The notes beneath the pieces were generated by a model that saw only the letters and a list, made by a program, of their open reading frames with translations, did not search any database and was not told the DNA's origin. From Muribaculaceae bacterium (GTDB lineage: Bacteria > Bacteroidota > Bacteroidia > Bacteroidales > Muribaculaceae): DNA of 36,109 nt. The DNA is taken from NCBI GenBank assembly GCA_009775365.1, contig VSPM01000028.1:1-36109 (forward strand), given 5' to 3'. Shown in pieces: positions 25,994 to 32,809 of the stretch (position 1 is the first letter of the stretch; every line of letters begins with the position of its first letter). The position numbers and the translations under genes are program-made.

Positions 25994-26045
25994 GGGCGGT
26001 AAAGGCAATGCAGGGCGTTAAAGACAGCTTCGGGCGATAAAGGCA
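25994..26045. repeat. Iteron-like array, three 14-bp units at exact 19-bp period
   Basis: GGGCGGTAAAGGCA (25994), GGGCGTTAAAGACA (26013) and GGGCGATAAAGGCA (26032) share GGGCGnTAAAGrCA, with starts exactly 19 bp apart. The period is not a multiple of three and no open frame follows it, so it is not a protein repeat. It resembles iterons or tandem binding sites for a replication or regulatory protein. Confidence 0.75.
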
Positions 26046-26116
26046 GTATTATAAAGAGAGAGTAGAATGGGATTTATTTACATAGTGATAAGTCAGGCCG
26101 GTGGCCGGGGCAAGAG

Positions 26117-26473
26117 TTATGCCGCCTCACACTTATATACAAGATTGTCGAGGTCATCATATCTGCCGGATTCAATGGCATTTTTTGTCTTGCTTATCAG
26201 GCTATCTACGGGATAGCCGTTTGTCATTACAGGCTCCTTATACCTGACCGCACCCATATTCTGCGGTACTGTCGTGGGCCGGGAATTGTCGCGATTGATC
26301 TCAACTGGTTCAAAACCGCCCGCAAGTCCGGATATGTCAATTTCGGCTTCCTCGTTTTTGGCTTCCTCGGATGCTTTCATTCGTTTTGCGGCCATAATAT
26401 CCATAGTTACCAGACCTGCATAATATAGAATCAGCAGAATGAACAGCAGCGTTATGATTTGTCCGTATGTCAT
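26117..26473 (-). CDS. Small membrane-anchored protein, probably mobile-element associated
   Basis: A 118-residue product. Residues about 4-22 form one membrane helix at the N terminus (MTYGQIITLLFILLILYYAG), followed by a basic then strongly acidic segment (AAKRMKASEEAKNEEAEIDIS) and a soluble C-terminal region with KEPVMTNGYPVDSLI. It resembles small hypothetical proteins I associate with conjugation regions of Bacteroidales elements, but this is recall and I cannot name a family. The opposite neighbour is the iteron-like array. Probably expressed: the frame is clean, with a clear start and an in-frame hydrophobic anchor. Confidence 0.55.
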   Translation of the reverse strand: MTYGQIITLLFILLILYYAGLVTMDIMAAKRMKASEEAKNEEAEIDISGLAGGFEPVEINRDNSRPTTVPQNMGAVRYKEPVMTNGYPVDSLISKTKNAIESGRYDDLDNLVYKCEAA

Positions 26474-26483
26474 AGTGTCAGAG

Positions 26484-26695
26484 GTTTACGCATAGTATCT
26501 CTCCGAACAAAAATGCAGTGCGTTTTGTGGGATAGCTCCTTTGACAATCAATTTGGCGATGATATTGACGCAATGCAAACCGATATTAACGACATAATTG
26601 CAAAGTGCGCCCCCATTTTAGGTTGGACAAGAGCCGGAGAGTTGGGAGATTTCATAACACCGGAATTAACCAATAAAAAGATTGCTCAAAACTGA
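26484..26695 (+). other. Open frame of doubtful coding value
   Basis: A + strand frame ending at 26695 with a plausible protein-like C-terminal part (INDIIAKCAPILGWTRAGEL, then GDFITPELTNKK). The upstream half looks non-coding, there is no good ribosome site, and I recognise no family. It may be the 3' end of a lost gene. Confidence 0.25.
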
Positions 26696-26780
26696 GTTGC
26701 TGTCATACCTCGGAATTTGTTTATACCTTTGTGCTTTCTTATCTCTCACGGTTAGTTAAGCCAACGAAACAACTTTAATC

Positions 26781-26821
26781 AATCAAGCAGTAGGGGAGCC
26801 GCCTATTGCTTGATTTGTTTT
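26781..26821 (+). terminator. Rho-independent terminator
   Basis: AATCAAGCAGTAGG (26781-26794) pairs with CCTATTGCTTGATT (26802-26815), 14 bp with one wobble, followed by TGTTTT. It lies behind the fragmentary frame ending at 26695 and would shield the integrase region from upstream transcription. Confidence 0.7.
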
Positions 26822-27057
26822 GTGCGCTATTGGTACACCTCAAAAGTACACTTTATTTTGCACAGTACACTATTAGTATACCCTGACAATGAAAAATCCT
26901 CTAAAACTCAATGGGTTAAAGGGGATTTGAAGTACCCAGAACATAACTACTAAAACTACATTCTATTACTTTCTAATGCTTTTATATATTGCTTTATATT
27001 AGTGCATTATGAAAATATTGCAGATTCTTGAGGCTCTTTGAATTGCTTAAAATAGCG
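26822..27057. other. Non-coding region upstream of the integrase
   Basis: AT-rich and without a convincing gene. A repeated AGTACACTwTT/AGTAyACy-like motif occurs three times at about 26845-26882. An attachment site of the element would be expected here or slightly downstream, but I cannot define its core. Confidence 0.4.
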
Positions 27058-27062
27058 TAATT

Positions 27063-27157
27063 TTGCCTGTAAATTTGCCTGTAAAAATATTTTGAGTTAT
27101 CTTTGTAATCGGATTCGGGTTGAACCACGTGGGCGTTGCCTGCAAAGTTGCCTGTAA
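27063..27157. repeat. Two pairs of TTGCCTGTAA repeats before the integrase gene
   Basis: TTGCCTGTAA at 27063-27072 and 27075-27084, then TTGCCTGCAA at 27136-27145 and TTGCCTGTAA at 27148-27157. Within each pair the starts are 12 bp apart and the pairs are 73 bp apart. Such paired direct repeats beside a tyrosine recombinase gene are candidates for arm-type integrase or excisionase binding sites. Confidence 0.7.
27075..27105 (+). promoter_or_regulatory. Promoter of the integrase gene
   Basis: TTG (27075-27077), 20 nt, then TATCTTTG (27098-27105). The -33 element lies inside the second TTGCCTGTAA repeat, so a protein bound to the repeats would block the promoter. A second -7-like box, TAATTTTG, is at 27058-27065. 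Confidence 0.6.
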
Positions 27158-27186
27158 TAGTAATTTTAACTCTTATAATCTCTCCA

Positions 27187-28605
27187 ATGGCGACATTCAG
27201 ATTTGAACTCAACGGACGACCGACCAAGAACAAGACATACGTGGTGTATCTTCGTGTGACTGTCGGCGGTAAAAGAAAACTTATCAAGACGATGGTCGAG
27301 ATTGCCCGACCATCCGATTTTAATGCAAAATGCAAAGGCGAGAATTGGATACGTGGCGGTGTCCGCGACGCAAAGGTGCTCAATGCACAGCTGGCTGATA
27401 TTCTCGCCAAGGCGAAGGAAACGTATAAGGAACTTGACAAGGAGGGCGAGGTCACGACCGTCGCGCTTGCCAAGGAGATGAACACAGAGGTTGTTTCTCC
27501 TTCGTTTCTCGCTTTTGCGCGTGAGCGGGCTCAGATGATTTATGATAACGGAGGCTGGCGCAACTGGCGTAAGTATTGCGGGCTTATTAATAAGCTGGAT
27601 GCCTTCCGAAAGAAACGTCGTATGGCGGACATTACTGTTGCCGATATGACGGTCGAGCTATTGACTCGCTTTGACAACTTCCTCCATAAGTGGGAGAATG
27701 AGCGAGAGCCGGGGACGCTGTTACATCCGAACACTATAGAGGTGCAGTTCAATATACTCCGCACACTTGTTCATCGCGCCATCGAAGTCGGTATAATGGA
27801 AGCCTCCAAAGATCCGTTCCTTGTATTCAAATACAAGGGTGTAAAGACCGTCAAGGAAAAACTTGATGATTCAGAGATGGAGCGAATCATCAATCTGGAA
27901 TTGGAGGAGGGCTTGTTGATATGGCACTGCAAAAATTATTTCCTGTTCAGCTATTATTGTGCCGGTATCCGTGCAGCTGATTTGATTCAATTGCGATGGG
28001 GCAATGTCTCCGTCTCCGGAAGATTGCATTACCAGATGGGCAAGAACCATAAAGAGCGTGACCTTCTTCTAGTTGAGCAGGCTATTGAAATCCTGCGCCA
28101 TTATCAGCGGGAGGATGCAAAGGCTACGGATTATATTTTCCCATTGCTGTCAAATGATGCTGAATATGCCGGATATGTGACGCAAGCCGACAAAGACAGA
28201 ATGCGCCCGGAACTGCGGCACAAGATGTATCAGGATATTTCATCAAAGAACGCCCTTATCAACAAATATCTCAAAAAGATTGCAGAGAAGGCGGAGATTG
28301 AGAAACCTCTCTCAATGCACATCAGCCGTCATTCGTTCGCTCATATAGCGCAGGAGTCCGGGGCGGAGTCATCTGCCATCAAGAATATCCTCGGCCATAG
28401 CAACCTCGCCACTACCGAGCGATACATGGGTAGCTTCGACACCTCCAAGACCGATGAGACTCTACGCAATGTATTCGCCAAGAGACAACCCTCGGCAACC
28501 GCGACGGAGGAATCGGGAGCGACAAAAGAGGAACAAGCCGTCGAATTGCTAAAGGGTATGACCCCTGAGCAAATTATGGCCGTGATTTCAGCAATCAATA
28601 AATAA
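27187..28605 (+). CDS. Tyrosine recombinase / integrase
   Basis: A 472-residue site-specific recombinase of the Bacteroidetes type, with an N-terminal Arm/SAM-like region (ATFRFELNGRPTKNKTYVVY beta-strands) and a SAM-like core-binding domain (about 100-220). The catalytic domain carries Arg262 in AGIRAADLIQLRW, His378-x-x-Arg381 in HISRHSFAH, His404 in LGHSNLATTERYM, and the nucleophile Tyr413. The ATG at 27187 is preferred over an upstream in-frame start at 27136, because the latter lies in the repeat region and adds a hydrophobic tail untypical of the family. It is probably cotranscribed with the nuclease gene 19 nt downstream. It marks the left part of an integrated element. Confidence 0.93.
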   Translation: MATFRFELNGRPTKNKTYVVYLRVTVGGKRKLIKTMVEIARPSDFNAKCKGENWIRGGVRDAKVLNAQLADILAKAKETYKELDKEGEVTTVALAKEMNTEVVSPSFLAFARERAQMIYDNGGWRNWRKYCGLINKLDAFRKKRRMADITVADMTVELLTRFDNFLHKWENEREPGTLLHPNTIEVQFNILRTLVHRAIEVGIMEASKDPFLVFKYKGVKTVKEKLDDSEMERIINLELEEGLLIWHCKNYFLFSYYCAGIRAADLIQLRWGNVSVSGRLHYQMGKNHKERDLLLVEQAIEILRHYQREDAKATDYIFPLLSNDAEYAGYVTQADKDRMRPELRHKMYQDISSKNALINKYLKKIAEKAEIEKPLSMHISRHSFAHIAQESGAESSAIKNILGHSNLATTERYMGSFDTSKTDETLRNVFAKRQPSATATEESGATKEEQAVELLKGMTPEQIMAVISAINK

Positions 28606-28624
28606 TCAGTAAATTTGCATTGCT

Positions 28625-29770
28625 ATGGCAAAGGAAACACTTATACAGCATAACGCAGCAGATTATAACATCGCTGTTCAGACAATAAAAGAAGCGATTC
28701 TTCGCAGTCAGTATCAGGCAGCGAAGTTGGTCAACCGTGAAATGCTCTCACTGTATTACGGAATTGGCAGGTATGTATCTGCTAATTCAAGAAAGGGATT
28801 CTGGGGCACAAATGCTATTGAGACTATCTCTGAACGATTATGCAAAGAGTTACCAGGGCTTAAGGGATTCTCGACAACAAGCATAAAGAAAATGCGTCAG
28901 TTCTACGAACAATGGGAACCGGTCATCAATAAATCGACCGCCGTGGCGGTCAATTTACCTTTGGTAAACGATGAAATTGATATAGACTCACTGCTTTGCG
29001 TAGGTCCGACCGCCACGGCGGTCGATTTCAACATAGAAGAATTTTTAGAGATAAGCTTCTCTCATCATATTGAAATTCTGAATAAGGTAACCGATATCCC
29101 CACAAGAAATAAATACATTCATATCGCATTAGATCAGAAATGGCCAGCAAAAAGACTTCGAGAAGAGATCACGAAGAAAGCAGCTGATCACTATGGGGCT
29201 ATGCCTTCTAACTTTGGCGTAACAATCAAGGACAGCCGCGATGCGATCAAAGCACTCAACATGTTTAAGGATGAATATCTGCTTGACTTTATCAACACCG
29301 AAGAAATCGGTATCCGAGACCTTGCAGATATAGATGAGCGAGTAGTGGAGAAAGAGATAATCCACAATATCAAGAAGTTCATAATGACTTTCGGACGAGA
29401 CTTCGCGTTCGTCGGCAACCAATATCATCTGGAAGCATTTTCAGAGGACTTCTTTCCCGACCTATTGTTTTTCAATCGAGAACTGAACTGTCTGGTCGTT
29501 GTGGAGCTTAAGACCGGAGATTTCAAACCCGGTTATCTTGCCCAGCTTATGACATATCTTCGCATTTTGGATGACAAAGTGAAAAAGCCTCATGAGAATC
29601 CCTCTATCGGCATAGTGTTATGCAAGAACGCTAATAAAGACTTTGTAGAGTATGTTATTCAAGATTATGCCAAGCCTATGGGCGTAGCAACATATCGTCT
29701 CAGTGAGGAAATGCCGGAAAAATTGCGCGAGGCACTGCCGGATGTTGAAGAGTTAAAGAAATTACTCTGA
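28625..29770 (+). CDS. DUF1016/PDDEXK nuclease (YhcG-like)
   Basis: A 381-residue protein with an N-terminal DUF1016 winged-helix-like domain (about 15-115, with LSLYYGIGRYVS and GFSTTSIKKMRQFYEQW) and a C-terminal PDDEXK nuclease domain. The nuclease core shows Asp279 in FFPDLLFF and Glu294-Leu-Lys296 in VVELKTGDF, i.e. an intact D...ExK site. The linker (about 103-140) holds two palindromic DNA repeats that encode NKSTAVAVNL and PTATAVDF. Members of this family occur in restriction islands and mobile elements and are thought to be DNA nucleases. The gene follows the integrase by 19 nt and ends before a terminator hairpin, fitting a cargo gene. Confidence 0.9.
   Translation: MAKETLIQHNAADYNIAVQTIKEAILRSQYQAAKLVNREMLSLYYGIGRYVSANSRKGFWGTNAIETISERLCKELPGLKGFSTTSIKKMRQFYEQWEPVINKSTAVAVNLPLVNDEIDIDSLLCVGPTATAVDFNIEEFLEISFSHHIEILNKVTDIPTRNKYIHIALDQKWPAKRLREEITKKAADHYGAMPSNFGVTIKDSRDAIKALNMFKDEYLLDFINTEEIGIRDLADIDERVVEKEIIHNIKKFIMTFGRDFAFVGNQYHLEAFSEDFFPDLLFFNRELNCLVVVELKTGDFKPGYLAQLMTYLRILDDKVKKPHENPSIGIVLCKNANKDFVEYVIQDYAKPMGVATYRLSEEMPEKLREALPDVEELKKLL
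28936..28951. repeat. Intragenic palindrome, copy A
   Basis: GACCGCCGTGGCGGTC, a near-perfect palindrome (7-bp arms, central GT) inside the DUF1016 linker. Its exact reverse complement occurs at 29008-29023. Confidence 0.9.
29008..29023. repeat. Intragenic palindrome, copy B
   Basis: GACCGCCACGGCGGTC, the exact reverse complement of copy A, 72 bp downstream in the same linker. Each copy, or the pair, could form a strong hairpin in RNA or single-stranded DNA. Confidence 0.9.
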
Positions 29771-29816
29771 TTAGAAATTGTCGTCTCTCTTCAATTGCAA
29801 TCGTCTCATGTCATAG

Positions 29817-30010
29817 ATGGTGCCATATAGAATGTCACCAACAAATTCTTTGTTGTCATCAATAGTGGCACCGATGGCACCAATTATGTCACCAATAAAT
29901 TTGAGATTGGCACCAATAATGGCACCGATAGTGTCACCAATCCGGCACCAATGGAACAATGCGGAACAATGACTGGAACAATCCGGAACGATAAACGGAA
30001 CGAAGAGTAG
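29817..30010. repeat. Degenerate short tandem repeat tract (9-12-bp units)
   Basis: Roughly a dozen units of the type GGCACCAAT / GTCACCAAT / GGAACAAT follow each other, mostly 9-12 bp apart, from about 29838 to 30005. The left units favour GGCACCrAT, the right units GGAACAAT. On the minus strand a 62-codon frame (29959-29771) reads IGDIIGAIGA-like repeats, like the Gly-Thr-Ile linkers before winged-helix tails in some Bacteroidetes proteins. I do not call it a gene, because it lacks any domain beyond the repeat. Confidence 0.7.
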
Positions 30011-30019
30011 AGAGAATTA

Positions 30020-30060
30020 ACGTCGGCAAGGAGGTCGCTCCCTGCCGATGTTTTCTTTCG
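30020..30060 (+). terminator. Terminator downstream of the nuclease gene and repeat tract
   Basis: ACGTCGGCAAGGAG (about 30020-30033) pairs with CTCCCTGCCGATGT (about 30038-30051), with two wobbles and a tight loop, followed by TTTCTTTC. Confidence 0.7.
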
Positions 30061-30149
30061 CCGTTCTTATTTGTCCTGCATGGTTTGTTGCCAGCGATGG
30101 TTGAACTATTTGGTTAGTTTTTGGTTGTCTATACATACAGACACCAGCC

Positions 30150-30680
30150 TCATCGTTGCTTCTCGCTGAAATTCTCGCGAAGCGTCTTTACCAATGTGTC
30201 GTAACTGACACCGTAAGTCCGATAGAGTGCGTTCAGCGAGGATAGCTGATTGATGAAAATCCGAGTGTTTTCATCGACAACAAAGACCTTGAAAGGCTTC
30301 TGGAAAAGAATGTTCTTGATGAATACAGCCTTATTGACGGCTTCGGACTGCTCGAACATTGAGAGGAATCGAGCATTTTCCTCTACATTGAACCGCACGA
30401 CGTAACGGTTCACAGAAGGGTCAGCCTTGAATCTGCGACCTCCGCTGTTTGAGTATCTACCCATAAAAATAAGAGACGGCATCGCAGATTGCGTCGCTGA
30501 GAAATGCCGCAGGCGTTGAAAGGGGGTTCCGACTCTGGAGGAAACCATTCCCTCGGAGAGCAAGGGTTGCGAGGCACCGGTTTTATTTCGAGTGCCTTGC
30601 AACATACCTTGCTCATCCATGTGGATGCCGATTTTCAATGAGAAAGCACATCCGGCCTTGGATGTTTCCACGAATGCCAT
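30150..30680 (-). CDS. MobC-like mobilization accessory protein (possibly shortened)
   Basis: 176 residues from the ATG at 30680; an upstream ATG at 30743 adds 21 residues and cannot be excluded. The second half, from FMGRYSNSGGRRFKADPSVN through VRFNVEENARFLSMFEQSEA to FIKNILFQKPFKV, resembles Bacteroidales plasmid/transposon mobilization proteins of the MobC (relaxosome accessory, DNA-binding) type, as does LYRTYGVSYDTLVKTLRENF. Relatives that I recall continue for about 40-50 residues after the FSEK block, whereas this one ends FSEKQR. No relaxase gene follows on the minus strand, so the usual mobC-mobA pair is broken. The long, Ser/Gly-rich N-terminal part is unusual. Confidence 0.5.
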   Translation of the reverse strand: MAFVETSKAGCAFSLKIGIHMDEQGMLQGTRNKTGASQPLLSEGMVSSRVGTPFQRLRHFSATQSAMPSLIFMGRYSNSGGRRFKADPSVNRYVVRFNVEENARFLSMFEQSEAVNKAVFIKNILFQKPFKVFVVDENTRIFINQLSSLNALYRTYGVSYDTLVKTLRENFSEKQR

Positions 30681-30902
30681 ATTAAAGATACGAAAAATTT
30701 CCGAAACTGCCAAATTCCGCTTTCTCCCGTCTGAATGTGGCAAAAATTCGATTGAACAGGGAGTGAAATTCGACGGTCAATGGAAGTGAGTCGTTTGAAA
30801 TTTGCACCTACTTTCTTGACCGCGCAAGGGGTGTCATACACGAATTTCGGCGTAACAGACGGCATTTGACGGCAGATTTAGGCCCCCGATATATTCAGAT
30901 AT

Positions 30903-30934
30903 TTGGACTTGCGTATCTATTGATGTTAACTTTG
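30903..30934 (+). promoter_or_regulatory. Promoter in the non-coding region, distal
   Basis: TTG (30903-30905), 21 nt, then TAACTTTG (30927-30934). It fits the Bacteroidetes consensus, yet no recognisable gene starts within 700 nt downstream. Confidence 0.5.
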
Positions 30935-31292
30935 TTGTATTCTTATGTAGAGACAAGGCTGTCTGTTTATGCACTCTTTTGAGCATACTTCCTATAATAA
31001 GAATGTATATACGACTTGATAAATACCTATGAATCAGTTCGCTTTTATGTGTTTTAATATATCCTTATAGGCATAAATCATGATTGACTTATCTATAAAT
31101 GGAAGTTTGATAGTGCTGATGTGAAAATATAGGAATATCCATTTGCAAGAACGCAAAAGCATATATCTGTTTGTTTATTCATTCAAACATTTATACGTAT
31201 AAATGCGGATTTGCAGTCACGCCGCTTCATAGCCACAAATCGCGACACTTTCAGGCAATGCGAGGCGACATAATCCCGATGGGTCTGAAAAT

Positions 31293-31324
31293 TTGGACAG
31301 ACAGACGGCGTCATGCTATCTTTG
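31293..31324 (+). promoter_or_regulatory. Promoter upstream of the DUF3408 gene, proximal
   Basis: TTG (31293-31295), 21 nt, then TATCTTTG (31317-31324). It would give a leader of about 320 nt before the ATG at 31651, including a 13-codon frame at 31357-31398. Confidence 0.5.
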
Positions 31325-31650
31325 TCGTAGAATTTCAGCCTCCTCAGATTCCGCCAATGGAACTTTTGAGAAAAGGCCACAGAACTTGTGCTTGCTGAAA
31401 TTTGCTTCCTGCTACATACCAGATTCTTTTGAATCAGCATATTTACCCCAAACACATACGCCGTCACATTCAGTTGATGAATTTTGGAATGATTGACCGC
31501 CCTATGTCTAAAGGAATATGCTGTTCAGAACGAAACGCGAACCTATTATCTGGGCTTCAACTGTAAGCTCGGACAGCCCGAGGTGTGTAGTAGTGAAAGC
31601 GTCCAATAGAATAGTCAAGATGTATGTTAAACCCCAAGAAATAGTGATTT

Positions 31651-32088
31651 ATGGCAAAAAGATATGATAACGACTTTGATGCCGATGCTTTTGTGGAGAA
31701 TTTTCGTGCTAAGGAAGCACCGCCGTCCGCTCCCCGAAATATTACAGAGGAATCAATTCCCACGGCGCAAGAACCTCCATCCTCGGTGCTAATCAACCAT
31801 AAGGGAAGTTCTGCATCAAAATCCCGCAATTCAGCTCTAACGGCACAAGCGGAAGAATACAGACGAAGATTTATTGATGATCTGACGTATCTATGTCCGC
31901 CCTCTGGATGCTCAAATGTAAGAATCTGTCCTGAATTTGTGAAGCAGATCAAACAGTTGCAACTCCTATGTGGAAACCGCAAAGCCAATCTTACAACCTT
32001 CATCAACAACCTGCTCAGACAGCACTTCGACGAATGCAAGGAAGCAATCGTCAATCTCTCTAAAGAATATGACAAGTCCCTTGAGTAA
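31651..32088 (+). CDS. DUF3408 domain protein (conjugative-element type)
   Basis: A 145-residue protein. The N-terminal 75 residues are low-complexity, rich in Ser, Ala and Pro, and look disordered. The C-terminal part (about 75-145), with YLCPPSGCSNVRICPEFVKQI and TTFINNLLRQHFDECKEAI, matches the DUF3408 pattern seen in Bacteroidales conjugative and mobilizable elements, where the gene often lies near mobilization or partition genes; the C-terminal section resembles a ribbon-helix-helix-like DNA-binding fold. The stop lies inside the next gene (20-nt overlap from the ATG at 32069), so both are probably translated together. Its exact role is unknown. Confidence 0.75.
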   Translation: MAKRYDNDFDADAFVENFRAKEAPPSAPRNITEESIPTAQEPPSSVLINHKGSSASKSRNSALTAQAEEYRRRFIDDLTYLCPPSGCSNVRICPEFVKQIKQLQLLCGNRKANLTTFINNLLRQHFDECKEAIVNLSKEYDKSLE

Positions 32089-32392
32089 ATCTCAGTTAAA
32101 CTCCGCCCCGACATCGCTCATGCTTATGATTCCACAGGATGAGTGGCAATCACTGCACGAGAAACTCGACCGTCTCATTGAGATAGTCGAGAAAACCCAG
32201 ATTGGAAGCCCCGGCAAAGACTGGTTTGAGTCCGACGAAGTCCGCGAAATCCTCGGCATCTCCCCCAAGACGTGGCAAAACTACCGCGATCAACGCCTCA
32301 TCCCCTTCTCCCAGATAGGTCGCAAAATCTACGTCAGCCGCGCCGACCTCAACGCCTTCCTCCACCAGCACCGGATAGATGCTCGGAAGTGA
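32069..32392 (+). CDS. Helix-turn-helix (excisionase/MerR-like) protein
   Basis: A 107-residue protein from the ATG at 32069. An N-terminal coiled-coil-like stretch (DEWQSLHEKLDRLIEIVEK) is followed by a helix_turn_helix_17-type DNA-binding domain: the block VREILGISPKTWQNYRDQRL is the helix-turn-helix and the IGRKIYVSRADLNAFL block the wing. Such proteins are common in Bacteroidales mobile elements as excisionases or regulators of transfer genes. It overlaps the DUF3408 gene by 20 nt and is followed by a strong terminator, so the two form a small operon. Confidence 0.83.
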   Translation: MTSPLSKSQLNSAPTSLMLMIPQDEWQSLHEKLDRLIEIVEKTQIGSPGKDWFESDEVREILGISPKTWQNYRDQRLIPFSQIGRKIYVSRADLNAFLHQHRIDARK

Positions 32393-32415
32393 TGTAACAA
32401 CTGAGAATCAACTAT

Positions 32416-32472
32416 AATGAGACGGCCAACGGCTATGTTTTACAGCATAATCGTTTGCCGTCTCATTTATCT
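32416..32472 (+). terminator. Rho-independent terminator after the HTH gene
   Basis: AATGAGACGGCCAACG (32416-32431) pairs with CGTTTGCCGTCTCATT (32452-32467), 15 of 16 bases, followed by TATCTTT. It separates the DUF3408-HTH operon from the downstream region. Confidence 0.85.
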
Positions 32473-32511
32473 TTAGTAACTTTACGTTCAAATTTAATAA
32501 ATCAATCAATG

Positions 32512-32720
32512 GAGACAAAAACAGAACGTCAAAAACTAAACGAATAAAAGCAGTATGAGCAGAAACCGGGCACACCGGCAAATGGCTCGCCGAGCAATTA
32601 GGCAAAGACCCCGTGACTGTCTCCAAATGGTGTACCAACACCTCCCAACCAGATTTGTATACACTTTCTCAGATATCTCGTATAATTGGTGTAAATTCAC
32701 GTGAATTACTGGCATCTGAT
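32512..32720 (+). pseudogene. Broken XRE-family HTH regulator
   Basis: The + frame reads KTKRIKAV, an in-frame TGA (about 32566-32568), then AETGHTGKWLAEQLGKDP, TVSKWCTNTSQPDLYTLSQI and SRIIGVNSRELLASD to a TAA at about 32720. This is a recognisable Cro/C1-type HTH of the short Bacteroidetes kind (GKWLAEQLGKDPVTVSKWCTN would be its helix-turn-helix, given here in part). The only nearby ATG (at 32510) is one base out of frame, and the TGA cuts the first helix. It is therefore disrupted by a frameshift and a nonsense change, unless the GTG/TTG codons within are used. It sits directly before the GHKL ATPase gene, the place of a regulator for that cargo. Confidence 0.65.
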
Positions 32721-32809
32721 TAAAAGTAAATTTCTGCAATAATAAATTCTATAATGATGTCGCTTTCATCGAATCAATGATCTAACCCCTGAAAACAGAG
32801 AAGTAATCA

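Larger units (their letters stand above)
30744..31650. other. 900-bp AT-rich region without a confident gene; possible oriT and leader
   Basis: No frame here has convincing protein character. The part next to the MobC-like gene (30744-30900) is where an origin of transfer would be expected; it contains the GC-rich block GCGCAAGGGGTGTCATACAC at 30821-30840 but no clear inverted repeat. Two good + strand promoters (30903-30934 and 31293-31324) point toward the DUF3408 gene at 31651, so much of the region may be a transcribed leader. Confidence 0.4.

Noticed and set aside
29771..29959. Minus-strand frame of 62 codons with IG repeats
   Set aside because: It is produced by the short DNA repeat tract, starts within it, and has no domain outside the repeat.
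31183..31467. Minus-strand frame of 94 codons in the non-coding region
   Set aside because: It runs antisense across a good promoter, lacks family similarity and has no convincing ribosome site.
32408..32641. Minus-strand frame opposite the XRE remnant
   Set aside because: It overlaps the terminator hairpin and is antisense to a recognisable HTH sequence.
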